Below are positions 8,752 through 17,241 of a stretch of DNA of 64,000 bases, one piece after another. Both the position numbers and the translations under genes were made by a program. Within the stretch, counting starts at the first letter, position 1, and each line of letters opens with the position of its first letter. Source of the DNA: an uncultured Maribacter sp. (lineage in GTDB: Bacteria > Bacteroidota > Bacteroidia > Flavobacteriales > Flavobacteriaceae); contig NZ_CANMRY010000004.1 in assembly GCF_947500405.1 (NCBI RefSeq), positions 186,001 to 250,000 of the forward strand. Reading direction: 5' to 3'. A model generated the notes under the pieces. It made no database searches. It was not told the origin of the DNA and saw nothing but the letters and a program-made list of their open reading frames with translations.

Positions 8752-9363
8752 TTAGATTTTTAAGACTGTAGAATTAGTCATAAAATAATCTTTTAACCGA
8801 TCTAACTTTGGATTTAATTTTTCTGCTAGTATAATATACTGGCATTTTTTTATGCTTTCTGATGTTGTTGTTAAAGAAGTAATTTCTTTACGCTGTATTA
8901 AAAAATCTGCATCATCAACAAAAAATATTTTTAATTGTGATATACTAACACCATTTGTTAAAAATAATTTTTGAAGGTTTTTTGGTGTGCTAATGAGAAT
9001 ATCAATTCCCATATAAATTTCAGATTTTTGAATATCTATATGTAGTTCTTCATACCCCATATAAACTCTAAGGTCTGTATATTTTGTAAATTCTAAAAAT
9101 TTAGAATGTAGTTCTTGAGCTTGTTTTTTATTTTCAATTATTACTATAGCTCTTGGAGCATCACCTTCAGCTTTACATTGTAATTTTTGTAAAGTGTTAA
9201 TAATCATAGCTGTAGTTTTACCACTTTCTTTAGGAGCAATACCAAATATATTTGCGCCACTCTTTATTTTAGGAATTGCATTTTTTTGAAAAGCAGTTGC
9301 AGATTCTATTTCTAATCTTTCTAAAGCCTCTTTTAGAGAGGCATGGAGTTTTTTAAATGGCAT
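8752..9363 (-). CDS. Degenerate single-domain DEAD-box helicase-like protein
   Basis: 203 residues that cover only the first RecA-like domain of a DEAD-box RNA helicase. A Q-motif-like ATAFQKNAIP (Gln26), a Walker-A remnant APKESGKT (43-50) and a DDAD box at 150-153 in place of DEAD are visible. An STPKNL block replaces the usual TPGR. The second RecA domain, with motifs IV-VI including HRxGRxxR, is absent; the gene ends cleanly and is followed by unrelated sequence. The protein may bind nucleotide, but it cannot be a standard helicase. It has its own promoter box, so it seems maintained rather than freshly truncated. Confidence 0.7.
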   Translation of the reverse strand: MPFKKLHASLKEALERLEIESATAFQKNAIPKIKSGANIFGIAPKESGKTTAMIINTLQKLQCKAEGDAPRAIVIIENKKQAQELHSKFLEFTKYTDLRVYMGYEELHIDIQKSEIYMGIDILISTPKNLQKLFLTNGVSISQLKIFFVDDADFLIQRKEITSLTTTSESIKKCQYIILAEKLNPKLDRLKDYFMTNSTVLKI

Positions 9364-9412
9364 TTACTTTGAGTTTAAAATAATTACCTATCTGTATAAA
9401 ATGATAGAAGAA

Positions 9413-9420
9413 CAAAGATA
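9413..9420 (-). promoter_or_regulatory. -7 box (TATCTTTG) for the DEAD-like gene
   Basis: On the minus strand TATCTTTG matches TAnnTTTG, about 50 bases before the ATG at 9363. Confidence 0.5.
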
Positions 9421-9492
9421 GTTGAAATGTACAACTACCTGCGTTCTTCTTATTAAATGAATTTAAAAAAAGATTGGTTTTATTCTTCTACA

Positions 9493-10593
9493 TTAAAACT
9501 CAATAACACCATCATCTTTTTCTTTTTTCTTGTTTTTAGCTTTTTTCTTTTCTTCTTTTTTTAATTTTTTTAATTGCTTTTTTGAAGGACCTAAGTCAAT
9601 ATCTTCTGCTCCTGAGCCTTTGTTTTTTTCTTTTTTCTTCTTTTTCATGGAGTTCTTTTTAATAGGACCTCCATTTTGCCCAGCCTTTTGCTCATCTATA
9701 GAAACCTCAGGGTCTTTATGAAAATCAAATCTATAAGAAGCTCCTAAAGAAATAAAAACTCTAGAAGGTGTATTTTTAAAACTTGCGCCTAAATTAATAT
9801 CTGCTTGCAATCTTTCGCTAAGAAGGTGTGCAACACCTCCTCTAAGAAGGTTATCTGCATAACGGTCACTTTTAATCCCTTGATTTTCTATAAAAACACT
9901 CCATTTAGGGTTTCTAAATGCATGTGATAAGGATACTAAATAACTCATTTCAGGGAAATCTGTGCTTATACGATCATATGCAAAATTAGTAATTAAGACA
10001 AACCTAGGAGTTAGTCTACTTTGTGTAGCAACCATAGCTCTATAGGATAAGTTTGGGTCTCCAACATAGAAAGGGTTGTCTCCAAATAAATAGTTTACAC
10101 CAGCGTATACAGAAATAGCAGGCACTAGATTATCTAAGATAAATTTGTTATTAGCTTTCCAGCTATATAAATTAGGGTTGGCTCTTTTAGGATTTATAAA
10201 AGGATCAAAAACTAAAAATTTTAAACCTATACGGTTTCTAGAAAAGTTTGTATACGAATCTTCTGTACCATTATTAGCAAAAGTTATATCTTGATTTTGG
10301 AATATACCTTCCCAGTTTATTTCTAAACGTTCAAAAAGTAAGCCATAGCGTAATGAAAATTCTGTAGCCCAAATATTAGATTGTGTATTTAAAAGGCTGT
10401 GGTCTTGTTGTTCATAGAGTAAACCAGCTTCTAGCTGAACAACGTTTTTACCAACAGCAAAAGCACTTACAGATTGCCCTGGTCTATTGGAGTTTATAAC
10501 ATTAGTATACTGAGAAATACCGAAAAAAGGAATTACAAAAAGGAATGTTAATAACGTTATTTTTAGATTTTTTTGTTCAAAAGAACTTGCCAT
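9493..10593 (-). CDS. Outer-membrane beta-barrel protein with lysine-rich C-terminal tail
   Basis: A signal peptide (hydrophobic core ITLLTFLFVIPFFG ending in ISQ, about residues 11-28) precedes a barrel-like region of alternating amphipathic strands up to about residue 290. The opening NSNRPGQSVSAFAVGKNVVQLE is typical of the transporter family related to MetA-pathway phenol degradation (PF13557 type). Residues about 310-362 form an extremely Lys/Glu-rich tail with runs such as MKKKKKEKNK and KEEKKKAKNKKK, ending in DDGVIEF. In a PF13557-like protein this tail is unusual; it could face the periplasm and touch peptidoglycan or lipid A phosphates. Its substrate is unknown. Confidence 0.7.
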   Translation of the reverse strand: MASSFEQKNLKITLLTFLFVIPFFGISQYTNVINSNRPGQSVSAFAVGKNVVQLEAGLLYEQQDHSLLNTQSNIWATEFSLRYGLLFERLEINWEGIFQNQDITFANNGTEDSYTNFSRNRIGLKFLVFDPFINPKRANPNLYSWKANNKFILDNLVPAISVYAGVNYLFGDNPFYVGDPNLSYRAMVATQSRLTPRFVLITNFAYDRISTDFPEMSYLVSLSHAFRNPKWSVFIENQGIKSDRYADNLLRGGVAHLLSERLQADINLGASFKNTPSRVFISLGASYRFDFHKDPEVSIDEQKAGQNGGPIKKNSMKKKKKEKNKGSGAEDIDLGPSKKQLKKLKKEEKKKAKNKKKEKDDGVIEF

Positions 10594-10651
10594 AGTTATG
10601 GTTTTAGTATTTTTTTAAGACTTTTGCTCAGTAAGTACAACGCTAGAATTG

Positions 10652-10659
10652 TATTTTTG
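10652..10659 (+). promoter_or_regulatory. -7 box (TATTTTTG) for the DUF4834-to-flippase operon
   Basis: TATTTTTG matches TAnnTTTG, 21 bases before the ATG at 10681. A TTTG at 10623-10626 is a little too far upstream to be a certain -33 partner. Confidence 0.5.
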
Positions 10660-10680
10660 ATATAAATTTTTACAAATTAA

Positions 10681-10944
10681 ATGGCATTTTTAAAGACAAT
10701 TTTATTTATTCTTTTATTCTATTATTTATTTAAAATAGTAGCAAAATGGTTTGCGCCTAATATTTTAAGGTATGCGGCAAAAAAGACTGAAGCTCATTTT
10801 AAAGAGAAAATGAACGATTTTTCGCAACAAAACACTGTTAAAGAAGACCCTATAGGAGATGTTATAATTAATAAAAAAGCAACTAAAAAGAGGAGTAACG
10901 GTAAAAAAGTTGGAGAATATATAGATTTTGAAGAAGTAGAGTAA
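10681..10944 (+). CDS. DUF4834-family small membrane protein
   Basis: 87 residues. One hydrophobic N-terminal segment (LKTILFILLFYYLFKIV) is followed by a charged cytoplasmic-looking region and a conserved acidic end, KVGEYIDFEEVE. This layout is that of DUF4834, a small Bacteroidota-specific membrane protein of unknown function. It sits 34 bases before the YfhO-family gene and probably opens the same operon. Confidence 0.75.
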   Translation: MAFLKTILFILLFYYLFKIVAKWFAPNILRYAAKKTEAHFKEKMNDFSQQNTVKEDPIGDVIINKKATKKRSNGKKVGEYIDFEEVE

Positions 10945-10978
10945 CTATCTTTACAGTACTAACGACTATCTTATTTTA

Positions 10979-13414
10979 ATGAAATTAGGTTTTAAAGCAC
11001 TTTTTGTGCATTTTTTTGTTCTTGTTTTTTTTGTAGTAGCAGCTTTGCTTTACTTTAATCCTGTTTTGCAAGGGAAAGTTATACAACAATCGGACATTGT
11101 ACAGTATACAGGTATGGCAAAAGAACAGAATAACTTTAGAAAAGTTACTGGAGAAGAACCGTACTGGACTAATAGCGCTTTTGGTGGTATGCCTACTTTT
11201 CAATTAGGGGCATATTATCCTCATAATTACGTAAAGAAGCTTGATAATTTAATTCGTTTTTTACCACGTCCTGCAGATTATTTATTTGTTTATTTCTTAG
11301 GCTTTTATATTCTTTTATGTTGCCTTAAGGTTGATTATAGATTGGCTGCTTTGGGAGCATTAGCATTTGGTTTTTCTACCTATTTAATTATAATCCTTGG
11401 CGTAGGGCACAATGCCAAGGCACACGCTATTGGCTATTTGCCTATGTTGTTAGGAGGTATTGTTTTAGTTTTTAGAAAAAAATACATTGGAGGCTTTATA
11501 CTTACTGCAATTGCAATGGCTTTAGAAGTAGGGGCAAACCATTACCAAATGACCTATTATTGTATGCTCTTAATATTAATTATGGGAGCTGTTTATTTTG
11601 TAAACGCTATTCTTAAAAAGAAGTTTAAACACTTTGCAATTTCAATAGGAATATTATTACTAGCAGTAGCACTTGGTATTGCTACAAATGCTACTGGTTT
11701 AATGGCTACTAAGGAATATGCAGATTGGAGCACCAGAGGAAAATCTGAACTTACGGTAAACCCTGATGGCTCTCCAAAAGAAAACAGGGGCGGACTTAGT
11801 AAAGAATATATTACCCAATACAGTTATGGTATTGTAGAGTCTTTAAATATTTTTGTTCCTAGGTTATTTGGAGGTTCTAATGGGGAAAATTTAGGAGAAA
11901 GCTCTAAAACATTTAATTTTTTAACAGATCAAGGAATAACAAGAACGCAAGCAATTTCTTTTTCTAGTAGGTTACCTTTATACTGGGGAGACCAGCCAGG
12001 TGTAGCTGCACCAGCATATATTGGAGCAGTAATCTTTTTCTTATTTATAGTAGGATTATTTATAGTACAGCGCAAAGCTAAATGGTGGTTATTTGGTGGT
12101 ACAATTATGTCTTTAATTTTATCTTGGGGAAAGAATTTTAGCCTATTGACTGATTTTATGATAGACTATTTTCCGTTATATGATAAATTTAGAGCAGTTT
12201 CCTCCATACAAGTTATTCTAGAGTTATGTGCACCAGTTTTAGCTGTTTTAGCTGTTAATGAGCTGTTTAAAAATAAGGTTACATCAACAAAAAAAATAAA
12301 TGCTTTAAAAATTTCCGCAATTACGGTAGTTTCTATTTTAATTAGTTTATTACTTTTTAAAGGAATGTTTAATTTCTCTGGTAGTGATGATGCTTTTATA
12401 AAGCAAAATTACGGTAATGAATTAATGGCGTTGATTAAGCTAGATAGAGAAGCTGTGTATACGAATGATACTCTACGCTCTCTTTTGTTTATAGCTTTAG
12501 CATCAATAACATTATGGTTGTATATAAAAGGAAAGGTAAAAGAAAATCTTCTTGTTTTAGGATTAGGGGTTTTAATTCTGGTAGATTTAGTAGGGGTAGA
12601 TAAGCGCTACGTAAATAAAGAGGACTTTGTTAGTAAAAGACAAATGAATGAACCTTTTAGGCAAACTGCTGTAGATAAGCAAATTGCAGAGGATGAAGGC
12701 AATTATAGAGTATATGATCCTCAAGAGGGATTAAATGGTGCTCGTACTTCATATTTTCATAAATCTATAGGAGGGTATCATGCAGCTAAACCTGCTGGAA
12801 TTCAAGATCTGTTCGATTTTCATATTTATAAAGGTAAAGTAAGCGTGTTAAATATGCTTAATGTAAAATATGTAGTGCAGCAAGATGAAGAGGGTAGAAG
12901 TTACCCAGCAGTTAACCCAGATGCAAACGGTAATGCATGGTTTATTAAAAAGCTTGTGCCTGTTACTACAGCAAATGAAGAAATACAGGGATTAGGAACT
13001 TTGGATAATAAGAATGAAGCTATTTTTAATACTTCAAATTTCCCAAATATAAATAGATTCGCTTTTCAAACAGATTCTACAACAACAATTCAACTTAAAG
13101 ATTATAAACTAAATCATTTAATCTATATTTCTAAAAATGAAAATGCAGGTGTAGCTGTATTTTCTGAAATGTATTATGGTAATGGTTGGAATGCTTATAT
13201 AGATGGCGTATTAACAGATCATTTTAAAGTGGATTATGTTTTGCGAGCATTAAAAATACCAGAAGGGGAACATAAAATAGAATTTAAATTTGAACCTAAA
13301 GTTGTAAAAGACGGTAGTACAATTGCCTTAGCAAGTTCTTCATTACTAGGGTTCTTAATAATGCTAGGAATAGGTTTTACTTTTTGGCGTTCTAGAAAAA
13401 AGGAAAAAGTGTAA
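10979..13414 (+). CDS. YfhO-family polytopic membrane protein
   Basis: 811 residues with about a dozen hydrophobic segments spread from residue 8 to about 560 and a final one near 785-805. The first loop carries the YfhO signature region (SDIVQYTGMAKEQ, then NSAFGGMPTFQ). A large soluble C-terminal domain between the last membrane helices contains YGNGWNAYIDG, also typical. YfhO proteins are GT-C-like membrane enzymes linked to glycosylation of cell-wall polymers in Firmicutes. Here the stop codon overlaps the start of a glycosyltransferase (TAATG), so a role in envelope glycan assembly is likely. Confidence 0.85.
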   Translation: MKLGFKALFVHFFVLVFFVVAALLYFNPVLQGKVIQQSDIVQYTGMAKEQNNFRKVTGEEPYWTNSAFGGMPTFQLGAYYPHNYVKKLDNLIRFLPRPADYLFVYFLGFYILLCCLKVDYRLAALGALAFGFSTYLIIILGVGHNAKAHAIGYLPMLLGGIVLVFRKKYIGGFILTAIAMALEVGANHYQMTYYCMLLILIMGAVYFVNAILKKKFKHFAISIGILLLAVALGIATNATGLMATKEYADWSTRGKSELTVNPDGSPKENRGGLSKEYITQYSYGIVESLNIFVPRLFGGSNGENLGESSKTFNFLTDQGITRTQAISFSSRLPLYWGDQPGVAAPAYIGAVIFFLFIVGLFIVQRKAKWWLFGGTIMSLILSWGKNFSLLTDFMIDYFPLYDKFRAVSSIQVILELCAPVLAVLAVNELFKNKVTSTKKINALKISAITVVSILISLLLFKGMFNFSGSDDAFIKQNYGNELMALIKLDREAVYTNDTLRSLLFIALASITLWLYIKGKVKENLLVLGLGVLILVDLVGVDKRYVNKEDFVSKRQMNEPFRQTAVDKQIAEDEGNYRVYDPQEGLNGARTSYFHKSIGGYHAAKPAGIQDLFDFHIYKGKVSVLNMLNVKYVVQQDEEGRSYPAVNPDANGNAWFIKKLVPVTTANEEIQGLGTLDNKNEAIFNTSNFPNINRFAFQTDSTTTIQLKDYKLNHLIYISKNENAGVAVFSEMYYGNGWNAYIDGVLTDHFKVDYVLRALKIPEGEHKIEFKFEPKVVKDGSTIALASSSLLGFLIMLGIGFTFWRSRKKEKV

Positions 13415-14685
13415 TGAAAAAAGTGCTGATAATAGCATATTATTGGCCGCCAGCTGGTGGGCCAGGAGTGCAGCGTTGGCTAAAATTCATTACATATCTA
13501 AGAGATTTTAATATAGAACCTGTTCTTTATATTCCAGAAAATCCGCATTACCCTATACAAGATGCTAGCCTTTTAAATGAAATTCCTGAAGGAATTACTA
13601 TTTATAAAAATTCAATTTTTGAACCTTATAAATTGGCAAGTATCTTTTCATCAAAAAAAACAAAAAGAATTAGTTCTGGATTAATTCAGACTAAAAGGCA
13701 ATCCTTTTTAGAAAAAATATTTCTTTGGGTTAGGGGTAATTTGTTTATTCCAGATGCTCGTAAATTTTGGGTAAAACCTTCTATTTATTTTTTAGAAGAT
13801 GTCATTAAAAACGAAAAAATAGAAACAATAATTACTACAGGGCCGCCACATAGTGTACATTTAATTGGTTTGGGTTTAAAGAAAAAATTAAATATTACAT
13901 GGATTTCAGATTTTAGAGACCCCTGGACAACCATAGGCTATCATAAAAAATTAAAACTTACAAATGCTTCTAAAAAAAAGCATAAGTACTTAGAGAGTAA
14001 AGTTTTAAATACAGCAGATAAAATTATAGTTACAAGTGCTACAACAAAAAAAGAATTTAAGACAATAACGGCGCAACCAATAGAAGTTATTACGAATGGT
14101 TATGATTTAAAAATTTCAAAGGACGTAATATTAGACTCTAAATTTACAATAGCGCACATAGGTTCTTTATTAACCGGTAGAGACCCTGATAATTTATGGA
14201 AAGCATTATCAGAACTACTTTCTGAAAATGAAAATTTTAAAAACTTATTTTCTTTACAATTAGTAGGTGTTGTTAGTGATGATGTTCTAGAGAATATAAA
14301 AAAATACAAACTTGTTAATAATACTGAAATTATTGGGTATTTGTCTCATAAAGATGCAATTGCCTTTCAAAGAAAATCTCAGGTATTACTTTTAGTAGAA
14401 ATAAATTCAGAAGAAACTAAAGGAATAATACCGGGAAAAGTTTTTGAATATTTAGCGGCTAAAAGACCTATCCTAGGAATAGGTCCTAAAGACTGGGAAG
14501 TTGGACAATTAATAAAAGATACTAATTCTGGTGAAGCTTTTATTTATGATAGTAAGGAGAAATTAAAAGAGATTATTCTAAAATGGTTTAACTTGTATCT
14601 TACTAATAAATTAGAAAGTACTTCTAGTAGTATAGAAAAGTATAGTCGTAAAGCATTAACAGAACAATTAGCGAAGCATCTTTAA
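13414..14685 (+). CDS. Glycosyltransferase family 4-type protein
   Basis: 423 residues with a GT-B two-Rossmann fold. The N-terminus, VLIIAYYWPPAGGPGVQRW, is the glycine-rich acceptor-side loop of GT4 enzymes; the C-terminal half contains IAHIGSLLTGRDP, the EIIGYLSHKDAI block and the donor-side motif GIIPGKVFEYLAAKRPILGIG (KxFEYLA, with Glu in the nucleotide-sugar position). It should transfer a sugar from a nucleotide donor at the cytoplasmic membrane face. The start overlaps the YfhO stop by one base and its stop overlaps the flippase start by one base, so the three are translationally coupled. Confidence 0.85.
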   Translation: MKKVLIIAYYWPPAGGPGVQRWLKFITYLRDFNIEPVLYIPENPHYPIQDASLLNEIPEGITIYKNSIFEPYKLASIFSSKKTKRISSGLIQTKRQSFLEKIFLWVRGNLFIPDARKFWVKPSIYFLEDVIKNEKIETIITTGPPHSVHLIGLGLKKKLNITWISDFRDPWTTIGYHKKLKLTNASKKKHKYLESKVLNTADKIIVTSATTKKEFKTITAQPIEVITNGYDLKISKDVILDSKFTIAHIGSLLTGRDPDNLWKALSELLSENENFKNLFSLQLVGVVSDDVLENIKKYKLVNNTEIIGYLSHKDAIAFQRKSQVLLLVEINSEETKGIIPGKVFEYLAAKRPILGIGPKDWEVGQLIKDTNSGEAFIYDSKEKLKEIILKWFNLYLTNKLESTSSSIEKYSRKALTEQLAKHL

Positions 14686-16148
14686 TGGGAATAGTATTAA
14701 AACAGTCATTAAAAAATACAATAGTTACCTATTTAGGTTTTGCTATTGGAGCTATAAATACATTGTTTTTATATACAAGTTTCATGAAAGAGGAGTATTA
14801 CGGTCTTATTCAAGTAATATTATCTATATCTGCTGTTTTAATGCCACTTATGGCTTTTGGAGTACCAAATACTTTGGTGAAGTTTTATAGTGTTTTTAAA
14901 GAAGGTAAAAGTAAAGAGTCTTTTTTAACCTTAATGTTATTACTTCCTTTATTGTTTATAATACCTATAGCTCTTATTAGTTTTTTTGCTACAGATGTGA
15001 TAGGAAATATACTTTCTACTAAAAACCCAATAGTAAAAGATTATGTCTGGTACATTTTCTTAACAGGAATGGCAATGGCTTATTTTGAGATTTTTTTTGC
15101 TTGGGCAAAAATTCAAATGAAATCTGTCTTTGGAAATTTTATGAAAGAGATTTTTTGTAGAGTAGGGCAAACCATTCTATTACTCTTGCTATGGAAAAAA
15201 GTAATAACAATAGACATATTTATAAAAGCTTTAGTTGGGTTTTATATTCTTAGAACGGTTATTATGAAGATCTATGCTTATAAATTACGTATGCCTAAAT
15301 TAATGTTTAGCTTACCAAAAAACACAAAAGATATTTTAAAGTATAGCACTTTAATTATTTTGGGAGGGTCTACGGCAATTGTATTATTAGAGGTAGATAA
15401 AGTGATGTTAAATAATTTTCTAGAAATAGAGAACGTTGCTTATTATGCTGTTGCAGGCTTTATAGCCACAACTATAGCAGTGCCATCTAGAGCAATGCAT
15501 CAAATTACATACCCAATAACGGCAACATATATTAATGCTAAAAATTATATTTCTTTAAAAGAGTTGTATCAAAAAAGTTCACTTACACTTTTTATTATTT
15601 CAGGGTTATTATTTTTATTAATTATAATAAATATTAAAGATATATATTCTTTTTTACCAGAGGCATATAGTAATGGTTATCTTATTGTTTTTTGGATAGG
15701 TTTAGCAAAAGTTTACGATGCTCTTTTGGGGAATAACAATTCTATTTTATTTAATTCAGATTATTATCGTTCCGTTTTATTTTTAGGGGTGTTATTAGCT
15801 GTTTTAGCTGTAGGATTCAATTTTTGGTTAATTCCTAAATTTGGAATAAAAGGAGCTGCAATAGCTAGTTTTTCTGCTTTTTTTGTATATAATTCTTTAA
15901 AATTACTATATGTAAAAGCTAAATTTAAAATACAACCTTTTACTATAGAAACCTTAAAGATTTTAGGATTATTAATTAGTGTAGGATTTGTATTTTATTA
16001 TATGCCGCTTACTTTTCCCCCAATTTTAGCGATACTAGTTAAAAGTAGTTTAGCACTTATTTTATATATTGGAATATTATATAAACTTAGCATTTCTAGA
16101 GATGTAAATGTTTTAATTGATTCTGTTATTAATAAAATAATTAAGTAA
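14685..16148 (+). CDS. Oligosaccharide flippase (Wzx / MATE-like)
   Basis: 487 residues with 12-14 predicted membrane helices. The N-terminus, IGAINTLFLYTSFMKEEYYGLIQ, and the pattern of paired helices fit the polysaccharide-biosynthesis flippase family in the MOP superfamily. It would move a lipid-linked oligosaccharide across the inner membrane. It is coupled to the preceding glycosyltransferase by a one-base stop/start overlap. The substrate cannot be deduced; no polymerase (Wzy) or ligase gene is adjacent. Confidence 0.85.
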   Translation: MGIVLKQSLKNTIVTYLGFAIGAINTLFLYTSFMKEEYYGLIQVILSISAVLMPLMAFGVPNTLVKFYSVFKEGKSKESFLTLMLLLPLLFIIPIALISFFATDVIGNILSTKNPIVKDYVWYIFLTGMAMAYFEIFFAWAKIQMKSVFGNFMKEIFCRVGQTILLLLLWKKVITIDIFIKALVGFYILRTVIMKIYAYKLRMPKLMFSLPKNTKDILKYSTLIILGGSTAIVLLEVDKVMLNNFLEIENVAYYAVAGFIATTIAVPSRAMHQITYPITATYINAKNYISLKELYQKSSLTLFIISGLLFLLIIINIKDIYSFLPEAYSNGYLIVFWIGLAKVYDALLGNNNSILFNSDYYRSVLFLGVLLAVLAVGFNFWLIPKFGIKGAAIASFSAFFVYNSLKLLYVKAKFKIQPFTIETLKILGLLISVGFVFYYMPLTFPPILAILVKSSLALILYIGILYKLSISRDVNVLIDSVINKIIK

Positions 16149-16227
16149 TTTGTTTATTGCAAATAAGTAATATACTCTTTTATTGTATAAGTTTTATTTG
16201 TAATAGTAAAAGCAAAAATTTCAGAAA

Positions 16228-17178
16228 ATGAAAACTAGAAGAGAATTTACTAAGCTCGCTGCATTAGGAGTTATAGGAACAATACCTTTTAATGGTTTAG
16301 CTAACCCTTTATTTAACTCTGTAGTAGATTTAAATACAGATTTAGACATTTCTATATTTTCTAAACATCTTCAGTTTTTAGATTATGAGACTACGGGGGC
16401 TATGGCTACAGAAATGGGGTTTTCTGGTGTAGATTTAACAGTGAGGCCAAAAGGTCATGTATTACCTTCTAATGTAGAAAAAGATCTTCCAAAAGCTATA
16501 GCGGCAATAAAAAAAGGAGGTTCTTCATGTAAAATGATAACAACGGCTATAGAAAATGCATCTAAGCAATTAGATATTGCAGTTATTAAAACAGCAGCCA
16601 AAGAAGGGATAGAGTATTATAGGTCTAACTGGTTTGCATATAAAGAAGAAATTTCTATGGAAGATTCTTTAGCTTTTTATGTAAAAGAAATACAAAAGTT
16701 AGGAGTTTTGAATAAAGAGTGGGGGATTGTTGGTTGTTACCAAAACCATGCAGGTTTAAAAATTGGAGGTTCATTCTGGGAAGTTAAAAAAATATTGGAA
16801 ACAGTAAATCCTAATTATTTTGGTGTACAGTATGATATTAGGCATGCAACAGTAGAAGGAGGTGTGTCTTGGAAAAATGGTTTGGCATTATTACAAACTT
16901 ACATAAAAACTATAGTCCTTAAAGATTTTAAATGGGTACAAGTAAAAGGAGAATGGAAACTTGTTAATGTACCAATAGGGAAAGGTATGGTAGATTTTGA
17001 TGCTTATTTTAAGTTGTTAAAAAAGTATGGTATAAAACCACCAGTTTCTTTACATTTAGAATATGATTTAGGAGGAGCAGAGAAAGGTAAACGTAGTATA
17101 ACTGTAGATAAGAAATTAGTTTTTGATGCTATGAAAAAAGATTTAAAAGCAATTAATGTTTTGTGGAAAAATGCATAA
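16228..17178 (+). CDS. Tat-exported sugar phosphate isomerase/epimerase-like TIM-barrel protein
   Basis: 316 residues. The N-terminus carries a textbook twin-arginine motif (TRREFTK, residues 3-9) and a hydrophobic stretch ending in GLANP, so the protein should be folded before export. The rest is an AP-endonuclease-2/xylose-isomerase-like TIM barrel, with GFSGVDLTVRP near the first strand, YQNHAG and QYDIRHA around the metal-binding middle, and LHLEYDL near the end (His and Glu as likely ligands). The substrate is unknown; exported members of this family often act on sugars or sugar acids. It is downstream of the flippase but 79 bases away. Confidence 0.8.
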   Translation: MKTRREFTKLAALGVIGTIPFNGLANPLFNSVVDLNTDLDISIFSKHLQFLDYETTGAMATEMGFSGVDLTVRPKGHVLPSNVEKDLPKAIAAIKKGGSSCKMITTAIENASKQLDIAVIKTAAKEGIEYYRSNWFAYKEEISMEDSLAFYVKEIQKLGVLNKEWGIVGCYQNHAGLKIGGSFWEVKKILETVNPNYFGVQYDIRHATVEGGVSWKNGLALLQTYIKTIVLKDFKWVQVKGEWKLVNVPIGKGMVDFDAYFKLLKKYGIKPPVSLHLEYDLGGAEKGKRSITVDKKLVFDAMKKDLKAINVLWKNA

Positions 17179-17182
17179 AAAG

Positions 17183-17216
17183 AAACCCCATAGCATATAA
17201 ATTTGCTACGGGGTTT
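17183..17216. terminator. Bidirectional hairpin terminator
   Basis: AAACCCCATAGCA and TGCTACGGGGTTT pair with one mismatch around an 8-base loop, between the convergent isomerase-like and Arg-rich protein genes. The T run is short. Confidence 0.7.
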
Positions 17217-17241
17217 ACAACCAACCTAAAAACTTTCTTTA

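Noticed and set aside
9530..9660. Poly-lysine stretch as frameshift or assembly artefact
   Set aside because: The frame continues to a sensible DDGVIEF end with mixed AAA/AAG codons, so it looks like a real coding tail.
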